DNA from: Duncaniella muricolitica
Lineage (GTDB): Bacteria > Bacteroidota > Bacteroidia > Bacteroidales > Muribaculaceae
Length of the DNA stretch: 64,000 nt
Assembly: GCA_025808375.1 (NCBI GenBank)
Contig: CP061009.1
Coordinates: 372,001-436,000, forward strand
Direction of reading: 5' to 3'
Shown in pieces: positions 41,243 through 49,813 of the stretch. The notes under the pieces were generated by a model, which worked only from the letters and a program-made list of their open reading frames with translations, made no database searches and was not told the origin of the DNA. The translations under genes and the position numbers were made by a program. Every line of letters starts with the position of its first letter. Position 1 is the first letter of the stretch.

Positions 41243-42748
41243 ATGAGTGAAAAATATGGCAAAATCGTCCAGGTGATAGGACCTGTGGTCGACGTGATGT
41301 TTGAAGGCGATGACAACATCATCCCTCCCATCTACACCGCTCTCAAAGTAGTGCGTCCCGACGGCTCGGAGCTGATACTCGAAGTGGAGCAGCACATCGG
41401 TGAAAAGACCGTGCGCTGCGTGGCCATGGAGAGTACCGACGGTCTGCAGCGCGGAGCGCGTGTTGACAATCTCGAGCGACCCATCGCGGTACCTACCGGC
41501 GAGCAGGTGAAAGGCCGCCTGCTCAACGTCATCGGTGATGCCATCGACCGTCTGCCTCAGCTTGACCGCAAGGACCTCCGTCCCATCCATCAGCCGGCTC
41601 CCGAGTTTGAGGACCTCACCATCGGCACCGAGATACTCTACACCGGCATCAAGGTCATCGACTTGCTCGAGCCTTACAGCAAGGGTGGCAAAATCGGTCT
41701 GTTCGGCGGTGCAGGCGTGGGCAAGACAGTGCTCATCATGGAGCTCATCAACAACATCGCCAAGGGACACAACGGATTCTCGGTATTCACCGGTGTGGGC
41801 GAGCGTACCCGCGAGGGTAACGACCTGCTCCGCGAGATGATCGAGAGCGGCGTTGTGAAGTATGGCAAGAAGTTTGAGGAAGGCATGGAGAAAGGCGAGT
41901 GGAATCTTGCCGATGTCGACATGGATCAGGTGAAGGATTCACAGGCCACCCTCGTGTTCGGTCAGATGAACGAGCCCCCGGGCGCACGTCTGCGTGTGGC
42001 ACTCTCGGGTCTGACAGTCGCCGAGCAGTTCCGCGACCAGGACGGCGGCGGTAAGGACATCCTCCTCTTTATCGACAACATATTCCGTTTCACCCAGGCA
42101 GGTTCGGAGGTGTCGGCTCTTCTCGGCCGTATGCCCTCGGCTGTAGGCTATCAGCCCACGCTTGCCTCTGAGATGGGTGCTCTTCAAGAGCGTATCACTT
42201 CGACCAAAAACGGTTCGATTACCTCGGTGCAGGCCATCTATGTGCCGGCCGACGACTTGACCGACCCCGCTCCGGCTACCACCTTCAGCTTTCTCGATGC
42301 CACTACCGTGCTCTCGCGTAAGATTACCGAGCTCGGCATCTATCCGGCCGTTGATCCTCTCGAGTCGACATCGCGTATCCTCGACCCCAATATCATCGGC
42401 GAAGACCACTATAACACAGCCCAGGCTGTGAAGCAGTTGCTTCAGAAATATAACGAGCTTCAGGACATCATCGCCATCCTCGGTGTCGATGAGCTCAGCG
42501 ACGAGGACAAGCTCGTCGTGGCCCGAGCACGCCGTGCGCAGCGATTCCTCTCCCAGCCGTTCCACGTGGCAGAGCAGTTTACCGGTCTGCCCGGTGTAAT
42601 GGTGCCTCTCAGCGAGACCATCCGCGGCTTCAAGATGATTCTTGCCGGCGAGGTCGATGACCTGCCCGAACAGGCATTCCTCAATGTCGGCACCATCGAT
42701 GATGCCATAGCCAAGGGTAAGAAACTTCTTGCTGAGGCAGGTGCCTGA
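41243..42748 (+). CDS. atpD: ATP synthase F1 subunit beta
   Basis: 501 residues from the ATG at 41243 (MSEKYGKIVQVIGPVVDV); an ATG at 41213 would add ten unrelated residues. Walker A GGAGVGKT at 155-162, catalytic ALLGRMPSAVGYQPTLA and the DELSDED lever. It is the first gene of a complete ATP synthase set lying between nuoH and nuoI. Confidence 0.96.
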   Translation: MSEKYGKIVQVIGPVVDVMFEGDDNIIPPIYTALKVVRPDGSELILEVEQHIGEKTVRCVAMESTDGLQRGARVDNLERPIAVPTGEQVKGRLLNVIGDAIDRLPQLDRKDLRPIHQPAPEFEDLTIGTEILYTGIKVIDLLEPYSKGGKIGLFGGAGVGKTVLIMELINNIAKGHNGFSVFTGVGERTREGNDLLREMIESGVVKYGKKFEEGMEKGEWNLADVDMDQVKDSQATLVFGQMNEPPGARLRVALSGLTVAEQFRDQDGGGKDILLFIDNIFRFTQAGSEVSALLGRMPSAVGYQPTLASEMGALQERITSTKNGSITSVQAIYVPADDLTDPAPATTFSFLDATTVLSRKITELGIYPAVDPLESTSRILDPNIIGEDHYNTAQAVKQLLQKYNELQDIIAILGVDELSDEDKLVVARARRAQRFLSQPFHVAEQFTGLPGVMVPLSETIRGFKMILAGEVDDLPEQAFLNVGTIDDAIAKGKKLLAEAGA

Positions 42749-42819
42749 GACGACAGTCCGACTCGTCAGCAACGATAGCCACTCCTCATAAGCATCACTA
42801 TATACAATAATCCAAGCCG

Positions 42820-43053
42820 ATGACACTCAAGATAATTTCAGCCGACGACATCCTGTTTCAAGGCGACGCCTCCGTGGTGCACCTGCCAGGGACTATGGGA
42901 GCCTTCACCGTGCTCCCCGGCCATGCATCGCTAATCTCCACCCTCACCCCCGGCACCGTGCGCTACACCTCGGGCGGCACAGAGCAGCGGGTGGACATCC
43001 AGGGCGGCATAGCCGATGTCGACAGCGACGTAGTGTCAGTATGCATATATTAA
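42820..43053 (+). CDS. atpC: ATP synthase F1 subunit epsilon, short form
   Basis: 77 residues, only the N-terminal beta-sandwich (ISADDILFQGDAS..LPGTMGAFTVLPGHASLIS). The C-terminal helical hairpin, which in other bacteria can insert into F1 and block ATP hydrolysis, is absent; the stop is followed within 10 bp by atpB, so this is not a frameshift. Short epsilon is usual in Bacteroidetes, to my knowledge. Confidence 0.88.
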   Translation: MTLKIISADDILFQGDASVVHLPGTMGAFTVLPGHASLISTLTPGTVRYTSGGTEQRVDIQGGIADVDSDVVSVCIY

Positions 43054-43063
43054 CTTACCGGCG

Positions 43064-44176
43064 ATGAAAAATATCTTCACAACCATAGCACTCGCGCTCA
43101 TCGCCCTCCTGGCTCCGGCCATGGCCCTCGCTTCGGGCCACGACACCGATGGGTCAAAGGAGGAGGGCATTGACGCCCAAGGCATCATATTCGAGCATCT
43201 TGGCGACGGATATGGATGGGAGGTGCCCTTCAATCATCACAAGCGCATCCCTCTCCCCGTCATCGTATGGGGCTCGGACGGCCTGCACGTGTTCTCATCC
43301 TCGCGTGTGACGGGCGGTGAAGTGTATCGCGACGGAGACGCCGAGTTTAAGATTGCCGGCAAGGACAGCCCCTACAAGGGCAAGGTCGTAGAGATCGTCG
43401 GCGGGCAGGAAGTCAAGCCCGCTGTGGACATCTCCATTACCAAAAATGTGTGTGGAGTCTTTATCGCGGTGCTCCTGTGCATATGGTGTATACTTTCCGT
43501 AGCTCGCTGGCACCGTACCCAAGGCATGAAAGGCCCGCGCAAGATGGTGGGAGCTATAGAGTTTGTGATACTCTTCATATATGACGGAGTCATCAAGCCT
43601 ACACTCAAGAACAAGGCTCAGCGTTTCGCTCCCTATCTGCTCACGGTGTTCTTCTTCATCCTCATCATGAACCTCCTGGGCCTCATAGTGATATTTCCGG
43701 GCGGAGCCAATCTGACAGGCAACATAGCCGTGACGCTTGTGCTCGCCATACTTACATTCTTTATCACCAATATCTTCGCCACCAAACATTACTGGAAGGA
43801 GATATTCAATCCCGAGGTGCCCTGGTGGCTCAAATGGCCTCTTCCCATCATGCCGATAATCGAAATCTTCGGTGTGTTCACGAAGCCGGCGGCTCTCACC
43901 GTGCGTCTTTTCGCCAACATGATGGGCGGTCACATGATAGTGATAGTGCTCACCCTGCTTATCTTCATTTTCGCGGCTATGGGCCCGGTGGTGACCGGCG
44001 CGACCGCCGTGGTGTCGGTGATATTCTCGGTGTTCATGCTTTGTATCGATGTGCTCGTGAGCTTTATCCAGGCCTATGTGTTCACCATGCTCTCGACCCT
44101 CTTTATCGCGCTCGGTCAGGAGGAAGGACACCATGAGAAGCATGAGGAGAAAGCCGTAGTGCCTCACAATCCTTAA
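43064..44176 (+). CDS. atpB: ATP synthase Fo subunit a
   Basis: 370 residues, longer than average. An N-terminal signal-like segment (NIFTTIALALIALLAPAMALA) and about 120 periplasmic residues precede the membrane part. The proton-channel Arg is R281 in PAALTVRLFANMMGGH. No atpI gene lies between atpC and atpB (10-bp gap). Confidence 0.93.
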   Translation: MKNIFTTIALALIALLAPAMALASGHDTDGSKEEGIDAQGIIFEHLGDGYGWEVPFNHHKRIPLPVIVWGSDGLHVFSSSRVTGGEVYRDGDAEFKIAGKDSPYKGKVVEIVGGQEVKPAVDISITKNVCGVFIAVLLCIWCILSVARWHRTQGMKGPRKMVGAIEFVILFIYDGVIKPTLKNKAQRFAPYLLTVFFFILIMNLLGLIVIFPGGANLTGNIAVTLVLAILTFFITNIFATKHYWKEIFNPEVPWWLKWPLPIMPIIEIFGVFTKPAALTVRLFANMMGGHMIVIVLTLLIFIFAAMGPVVTGATAVVSVIFSVFMLCIDVLVSFIQAYVFTMLSTLFIALGQEEGHHEKHEEKAVVPHNP

Positions 44177-44240
44177 TCTCTCGCCTCAACAGTCAGCAAT
44201 AATAATCTCTAAAAAATAAACCCCCAAAAATTCTAAAGTT

Positions 44241-44489
44241 ATGTTAGCAATGATTTTAGCAGCAATCGAAGGAACACTTGGCATCGGTGTATGCATCGGT
44301 GCGGCAATCGCAGCTATAGGTGCAGGTATCGGCATCGGCAAAATCGGCGGCTCAGCCATGGAGGCAATCGCCCGTCAGCCCGAATCGACCGGTGACATCC
44401 GAAGCAACATGATTGTGATCGCGGCTCTTATCGAGGGTGTTGCCCTCTTTGCCGTTATCGTGTGTATCCTCGCAATGTTCGTAGGCTAA
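44241..44489 (+). CDS. atpE: ATP synthase Fo subunit c
   Basis: 82 residues, a helical hairpin with the Gly-rich first helix (GAAIAAIGAGIGIG), polar loop ARQPE and the ion-binding E65 in AALIEGVAL. The residue after Glu is Gly, not the Ser/Thr of sodium-type rings, so proton coupling is more likely. Confidence 0.95.
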   Translation: MLAMILAAIEGTLGIGVCIGAAIAAIGAGIGIGKIGGSAMEAIARQPESTGDIRSNMIVIAALIEGVALFAVIVCILAMFVG

Positions 44490-44511
44490 TCCACAGGTCA
44501 ACTACAACGCT

Positions 44512-45009
44512 ATGGAACTATTCACGCCTGATTTCGGCCTGATATTCTGGATGTTCGTATCGTTTGCCATCCTCTTCGTCATCCTGTGGCGATGGGGCTG
44601 GCCCGCGATTATGAAAGGAGTGTCCGACCGTGCCGACCTCATCGACAAGGGTGTGGAGTATGCTCAAAGTGCCAAACAACAGCTTGACCATGCCCGCGAA
44701 GAGGCGGATAAATACATAGCAGATGCCCGTCGCCAGCAGGCCGAGATGCTGCGCGAGGCCGACAAGATGAAGACTCAGATCATCGAGGAAGCCTGTGCCG
44801 CAGCCCAATCGGAGGCCAAAAAAGTGATGGACAGCGCGAAACAGTCAATCGAACAGGAGCGCAAAGCTGCTCAGGAGCAATTTCGCAACGAAGTCTCCAC
44901 CTTCGCTCTCGACATCGCCCAGAAGGTGGTGCGCAATCAGATGAAGGAGGAGAAAGCTCAGGAGAAACTTGTCAACTCGCTGCTCGACGAAATCGAGAAA
45001 CAAAACTGA
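44512..45009 (+). CDS. atpF: ATP synthase Fo subunit b
   Basis: 165 residues: one N-terminal membrane helix (FWMFVSFAILFVILWRWGW), then a long charged coiled coil forming the peripheral stalk. It starts 22 bp after atpE. Confidence 0.92.
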   Translation: MELFTPDFGLIFWMFVSFAILFVILWRWGWPAIMKGVSDRADLIDKGVEYAQSAKQQLDHAREEADKYIADARRQQAEMLREADKMKTQIIEEACAAAQSEAKKVMDSAKQSIEQERKAAQEQFRNEVSTFALDIAQKVVRNQMKEEKAQEKLVNSLLDEIEKQN

Positions 45010-45053
45010 GGCCCCTATACCTCTACTCTCACCACCCCCATCAATCTTAAGCA

Positions 45054-45599
45054 ATGAACCAAGGTCTCATCCCCAACCGTTACGCCAAAGCTCTCTATGA
45101 GTATGCCGCCGAGAGCGGCAGCGACAAGCGAGTGTTTGACCTCATGCAGAAGCTCGCCGAGGCGTTTGCCTCAGAGCCTGAGCTTACCAAGGCCGTGAGC
45201 AACCCGTTTGTGTCGCGTCGCGACAAGATACAGTTGCTCGACACGGCCTCGGGTGTGGCCGCCGGCGATGATGTCATGGAGCGTTTCATGACACTGCTCG
45301 CCGACAACAACCGCCTCGACATGGCGCGTGACATAGCCCTGGCTTATCTTAAGATGTACCGCCTGAAGCACAACATACGTCTTGTCACCGTCACCTCGGC
45401 TGCCCCGATGGCCCCGGCCGACGATGACAGACTCAGGAAGCTCATACAGCGGCACCTCGGCTCGGCTCAGATGGAGTACAGACATCTCATCGACCCCGAC
45501 CTCATAGGCGGGTTTGTAGTCAGCATCGACAACGAAAAGCTCGACGCATCCGTTGCCAATGAACTCAAGCAGCTACGCCTCAAACTTTTAAGTAAATAA
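45054..45599 (+). CDS. atpH: ATP synthase F1 subunit delta
   Basis: 181 residues. N-terminal NRYAKALYEYA and C-terminal DPDLIGGFVVSIDNEKLDASV are family motifs. It joins the b stalk to the top of F1. Confidence 0.92.
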   Translation: MNQGLIPNRYAKALYEYAAESGSDKRVFDLMQKLAEAFASEPELTKAVSNPFVSRRDKIQLLDTASGVAAGDDVMERFMTLLADNNRLDMARDIALAYLKMYRLKHNIRLVTVTSAAPMAPADDDRLRKLIQRHLGSAQMEYRHLIDPDLIGGFVVSIDNEKLDASVANELKQLRLKLLSK

Positions 45600-45627
45600 T
45601 CCCACATTATTACAATCAGTCTTACCA

Positions 45628-47196
45628 ATGATTAACCCAAGCGAGATTTCTCAGGTACTGAAGCAACAGTTGGAGAACGTCAACTCTAAGGTGTCGTTTG
45701 AAGAAACCGGCATCGTCCTCGAAGTGGGAGATGGCGTGGCCCACGTGTATGGCCTCGACAACGTATGTGCCAACGAGCTCGTAGAGTTCGAAAACGGCGT
45801 CAAGGGCGTGGCCCTCAACCTCGAGGAGAGCAACGTCGGCGTGATACTCCTTAACAACGTCAATAAGGTCACCGAAAACATGACCGTGAAGCGCACCGGT
45901 GAAATTGCTTCAATCAACGTCGGCGACGGCGTGTTTGGGCGCGTCATCAATGTGCTCGGCCAGCCCATCGACGGGCGCGGACCTATCGAGGGCGAGCTGC
46001 TCCCCATGCCCCTCGAGCGCAAGGCCCCCGGCGTAATTTTCCGTCAGCCTGTGAAGCAGCCTCTCCAGACCGGTCTCAAGGCCATCGACTCGATGGTGCC
46101 CATAGGCCGCGGTCAGCGCGAGCTTATCATCGGCGACCGTCAGATCGGTAAGACTGCCGTGGCAATCGACACTGTAATCAATCAGCGCAAGAATTTTGAG
46201 GAAGGCAAGCCCGTCTACTGTATCTACGTGGCCATCGGTCAGAAGGCCTCGTCGGTAGCCGCCACTGTCGAGACCCTGCGCCAGCACGGCGCGCTCGACT
46301 ACACCGTGGTCGTGGCCGCCACAGCCTCCGACTCGGCGTCCATGCGCTACTACGCACCCTTTGCGGGCGTGGCCATCGGCGAGTATATCCGCGACACCGG
46401 CCGCGACGCCCTCATCATCTATGACGACCTCTCCAAGCAGGCCGTGGCCTATCGTGAGATTTCACTCGTGCTCAAGCGTCCTTCGGGCCGCGAGGCTTAT
46501 CCGGGCGACATCTTCTATCTCCACAGCCGTCTGCTCGAGCGCGCCGCCAAGATTATCGACAACCAGCAGGTGGCCGAGAATATGAACGACCTGCCCGAGT
46601 CGCTCAAAGGCAAGGTCAAGGGCGGAGGCTCGCTCACCGCGCTTCCCATCATCGAGACTCAGGCCGGTGACGTGTCGGCTTACATCCCCACCAACGTTAT
46701 CTCCATCACCGACGGTCAGATATTCCTTGAGACCGCACTTTTCAACCGTGGCATCCGTCCCGCCATCAACGTGGGTATCTCGGTGTCGCGTGTGGGCGGT
46801 AGCGCGCAGATCAAGTCGATGAAGAAGGTGGCAGGTACGCTCAAGATTGACCAGGCACAGTTCCGCGAGCTTGAGTCGTTCACCAAATTTGGCGGCGACA
46901 TCGATGCCGTGACAGCCCGCGTCATCGACAAGGGCCGCAAGAACGAGCGTCTGCTCATTCAGCCCCAGTATTCGCCTATGGCAGTCGAGGATGAAGTGGC
47001 CGTGATATATTGCGGCACACGCGGTCTGCTCGAGAAGGTGCCTGTCAACAAGGTGGCCGAGTTTGAGAAAAACTTCCTCCAGCTCATGCACGCCAAGTAT
47101 CCCCAGGATATGGATGCCATACGCGCCGGCAAACTCGACGAAGACATCGAAGCCCACCTCACCGCAGCCGCGGCCGAGATAGCAGGGTCTTTCTAA
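45628..47196 (+). CDS. atpA: ATP synthase F1 subunit alpha
   Basis: 522 residues. Walker A GDRQIGKT at 169-176; VGISVSRVGGSAQIK supplies the arginine finger. Full length, no anomaly. An 85-bp spacer with a short AT repeat (47200-47240) follows. Confidence 0.96.
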   Translation: MINPSEISQVLKQQLENVNSKVSFEETGIVLEVGDGVAHVYGLDNVCANELVEFENGVKGVALNLEESNVGVILLNNVNKVTENMTVKRTGEIASINVGDGVFGRVINVLGQPIDGRGPIEGELLPMPLERKAPGVIFRQPVKQPLQTGLKAIDSMVPIGRGQRELIIGDRQIGKTAVAIDTVINQRKNFEEGKPVYCIYVAIGQKASSVAATVETLRQHGALDYTVVVAATASDSASMRYYAPFAGVAIGEYIRDTGRDALIIYDDLSKQAVAYREISLVLKRPSGREAYPGDIFYLHSRLLERAAKIIDNQQVAENMNDLPESLKGKVKGGGSLTALPIIETQAGDVSAYIPTNVISITDGQIFLETALFNRGIRPAINVGISVSRVGGSAQIKSMKKVAGTLKIDQAQFRELESFTKFGGDIDAVTARVIDKGRKNERLLIQPQYSPMAVEDEVAVIYCGTRGLLEKVPVNKVAEFEKNFLQLMHAKYPQDMDAIRAGKLDEDIEAHLTAAAAEIAGSF

Positions 47197-47199
47197 AAG

Positions 47200-47240
47200 T
47201 TTGGATTCTAAACTTCCGGACTCTAAACTTTAAACTTTTT
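47200..47240 (+). repeat. Short AT repeat behind atpA
   Basis: Two TCTAAACTT-like units and CTTTAAACTT, similar in makeup to the repeat at 26581-26669. It could form a weak hairpin. Confidence 0.4.
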
Positions 47241-47281
47241 AAAACATCACCACCGTCACAATCAATCCATAACTCCATCCA

Positions 47282-48166
47282 ATGGCAACACTACGCGAAC
47301 TCAAAGGACGTATCGGCTCAGTGGCCTCCAGTGAGAAAATCACCGGAGCCATGAAGATGATATCCTCGGCCAAGATGCACCGTGCCGAGGCCGACCTGCG
47401 GAAGCAATTGCCCTACCGCGGGCAGATAGAGTCCATAATCGGCAATCTGCTGAGTGCCGACGCCGAGTTCTCGTCGCCGCTCACCGAGCCTCGCGAGGTA
47501 AAGCGTGTGGGTATAGTGGTGCTCGGATCGGACGACGGATTGTGCGGAGGCTACAACATCAACATCTTCAAGGAACTGCTGGCCCGACTTAAAGAGTGTC
47601 GCGCCGAGTATGGCGAAGGGGTCGACTTCACCATCTTCACCATCGGCCGCAAGATACACAAGGCCGTGGCCAAGCTCGACGACCCCCACATCACCGTGGC
47701 TTACTCGGAGGACGTCAACTCCAAGAGCGGCTATGAAGTCATCAAGACATTTGCGGGCCGTCTCGGAGAGCAATTTCTCTCGGGCGGGATTGACACTGTC
47801 AAGCTCCTCTACATGAACTTTCAGAGTGTAAGCCGTCAGCGTCTGCGCTACGAGCAATATCTGCCCGTCGATGCCTCGACCTTCTCGGCCGAAGGGGTCA
47901 AGACACAGTGCCGTCCCTACATCTTCGAGCCCGACGCAGCCTCGATATTCCGCTCGGTGCTGCCGATGTTTCTGCTCTCGGTGATGCAGGAAGTATTTAC
48001 CGAAAACCGCGCCTCCGAACAGGCCGCCCGCATCATGGCCATGCAGAGCGCGAATGACAATGCAAAGAACCTGCTCGAGCAGTTGCAGCTTGAATACAAC
48101 AAGCTGCGCCAGCAGAGCATAACCACCGAGCTGCTCGACATCATAGGCGGCCAGGTGAAAAATTAG
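47282..48166 (+). CDS. atpG: ATP synthase F1 subunit gamma
   Basis: 294 residues. N-terminal helix ATLRELKGRIGSVASSEKITGAMKMIS, central SDDGLCGGYN, and C-terminal QEVFTENRASEQAARIMAMQ form the rotor shaft. It is the last atp gene; nuoI starts 30 bp later without a terminator. Confidence 0.95.
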   Translation: MATLRELKGRIGSVASSEKITGAMKMISSAKMHRAEADLRKQLPYRGQIESIIGNLLSADAEFSSPLTEPREVKRVGIVVLGSDDGLCGGYNINIFKELLARLKECRAEYGEGVDFTIFTIGRKIHKAVAKLDDPHITVAYSEDVNSKSGYEVIKTFAGRLGEQFLSGGIDTVKLLYMNFQSVSRQRLRYEQYLPVDASTFSAEGVKTQCRPYIFEPDAASIFRSVLPMFLLSVMQEVFTENRASEQAARIMAMQSANDNAKNLLEQLQLEYNKLRQQSITTELLDIIGGQVKN

Positions 48167-48185
48167 CAACATATATAATAATACC

Positions 48186-48195
48186 AATCCTTAAA
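48186..48195 (+). repeat. Direct repeat AATCCTTAAA, right of the atp block
   Basis: Second copy of the 10-mer at 41183-41192. It lies one base before the nuoI ATG and may therefore also be part of its translation start region. Confidence 0.35.
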
Positions 48196-48196
48196 C

Positions 48197-48931
48197 ATGG
48201 GTAGTGTAAAAGACTATTTCTCCAATCTCGGGTCGGGCATCGCAAGTCTCATCAAGGGAATGTCGGTGACCGGCAAGGAATTTGTCACCCCAAAGATTAC
48301 CGAAGAGTATCCCGACAACCGCGACAACCTTCCCGTGGCCGACCGCTTCCGCGCCGTGCTGCGGCTGAAATATGACGACCAGGGCGACCACAAGTGTATA
48401 GCTTGCGGCACCTGTGAGCGCGTGTGTCCCAACGGGACAATCTCTCTTGACATCAAGCAGGTAGAGACCTGGGACGGCAAGAAGAAAAAGAAGCTCGACA
48501 AGTACATGTATGACCTTGGCAGTTGCACGTTCTGCCAGCTCTGCGTCACCAACTGTCCGACCGACGCTCTCGATTTCAGCAACGATTTTGAGCAGGCTGT
48601 GTTCACACGCGGCAAGCTCGTAAAGAAACTCAATTATCTACCCGAGAAGGAGGAGCCCAAGCCCACACCCGAGCAGATAGCCAAGCTGCAGGCCGAGAAA
48701 GAGGCCAAGATAGCCGCCGCCAAGGCAGCCGCCGAGGCCAAGAAAGCCGCGGCAGCAGCCGGAGCTCCCGCAGCCGAGGCCGATCCTCTGGCCGGAATCG
48801 AGCTTAACGACGCTCAGAAAAAGGCTCTCGCCGCAGCAGCCTCCGACCCCGAGAAGCTCGAGAAGATACGCGCCGCCATCATCAAGGCCGCTCAGCTCAA
48901 AGCCGCCAAAGCCGCTCAGGCCGGCGAATAA
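48197..48931 (+). CDS. nuoI: NADH-quinone oxidoreductase subunit I with long C-terminal tail
   Basis: 244 residues. Two 4Fe-4S motifs, CIACGTCERVCP and CTFCQLCVTNCP, sit in the normal NuoI core (about 1-145). The remaining 95 or so residues are Ala/Lys/Glu-rich and helical (KLQAEKEAKIAAAKAAAEAKK, a linker, then a second helix bundle), much longer than the usual NuoI of about 150-180 residues. Its role is unknown. With no nuoE/F/G in the cluster, NuoI would be the natural entry point for electrons from ferredoxin or another donor, so a tail here could be a docking segment; that is an inference. Confidence 0.92.
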   Translation: MGSVKDYFSNLGSGIASLIKGMSVTGKEFVTPKITEEYPDNRDNLPVADRFRAVLRLKYDDQGDHKCIACGTCERVCPNGTISLDIKQVETWDGKKKKKLDKYMYDLGSCTFCQLCVTNCPTDALDFSNDFEQAVFTRGKLVKKLNYLPEKEEPKPTPEQIAKLQAEKEAKIAAAKAAAEAKKAAAAAGAPAAEADPLAGIELNDAQKKALAAAASDPEKLEKIRAAIIKAAQLKAAKAAQAGE

Positions 48932-48963
48932 GCCTCCAATAGCTAAAATTATTATCACAGTAT

Positions 48964-49479
48964 ATGGAATCAGCAGGAAGTATAATTTTTTACTGGATAA
49001 TCGCCTTGGCGATTGTCATCTTTTCGGTACTTACTGTCACCACGCGCAAGATACTCCGCGCGGCCACCTATCTGCTCTTTACCCTCTTTGCCACAGCCGC
49101 GCTTTACTTCAAGCTCGACTATGAATTTCTGGGCAGCGTGCAGATAGCCGTCTATGCCGGAGGTATAGTGGTGCTGTTTGTATTCTCGATACTCCTCACC
49201 ACCCGTCCCGGCGACAACAGTGCCAAGCTCGAGTCAAACAAGCGTCTGCTCGGCATCCTCGGCGCGCTCGCAGCGGCCGGTGCGTGCGGATGGGCCTTGT
49301 GCTCGCGTTGCGCCGACATGTTTACCTCGGCTCCGGCAATGTCCAACCCGACCATGCACGAGATCGGCACCGCCATGCTCGGCACGGGCCACGGTCAGTA
49401 TCTGCTCCCCTTTGAGGCAGTCAGTGTGCTGCTCCTCGCATGTATAATAGGTGGCGTAGTGGTCGCCCGCAAACGTTAA
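48964..49479 (+). CDS. nuoJ: NADH-quinone oxidoreductase subunit J
   Basis: 171 residues, five membrane helices. The YAGGIVVLFVF motif in the third helix is diagnostic. Spacing to nuoK is 15 bp. Confidence 0.92.
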   Translation: MESAGSIIFYWIIALAIVIFSVLTVTTRKILRAATYLLFTLFATAALYFKLDYEFLGSVQIAVYAGGIVVLFVFSILLTTRPGDNSAKLESNKRLLGILGALAAAGACGWALCSRCADMFTSAPAMSNPTMHEIGTAMLGTGHGQYLLPFEAVSVLLLACIIGGVVVARKR

Positions 49480-49494
49480 CCCCCCGATACGATT

Positions 49495-49806
49495 ATGGAT
49501 ATAACACTTATATGGTATCTGGTCCCCGCCCTGGTGATGTTCTGCTGCGGGGTTTACGGCTTCCTTACCCGCCGCAACATGATAGCGATGCTCATTTCGC
49601 TCGAACTGATGCTCAACGCTGTCGATATTAACTTTGTCGTGTTCAACCGTTATCTGTTCCCCGGCACCAATGACGGATGGATGTTCACGCTTTTCGGCAT
49701 CGCCATCGCGGCCGCCGAGACAGCTCTCGCCATCGCCATTATCATCAACCTCTTCAGGGTGAGCAAAAACATCGACGTGGACGACGCAACCCAAATGAAA
49801 CACTAA
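49495..49806 (+). CDS. nuoK: NADH-quinone oxidoreductase subunit K
   Basis: 103 residues, three helices, with the channel Glu residues in SLELMLNAVDINFV and AAAETALAIAI. Confidence 0.94.
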   Translation: MDITLIWYLVPALVMFCCGVYGFLTRRNMIAMLISLELMLNAVDINFVVFNRYLFPGTNDGWMFTLFGIAIAAAETALAIAIIINLFRVSKNIDVDDATQMKH

Positions 49807-49813
49807 TAGCGAT

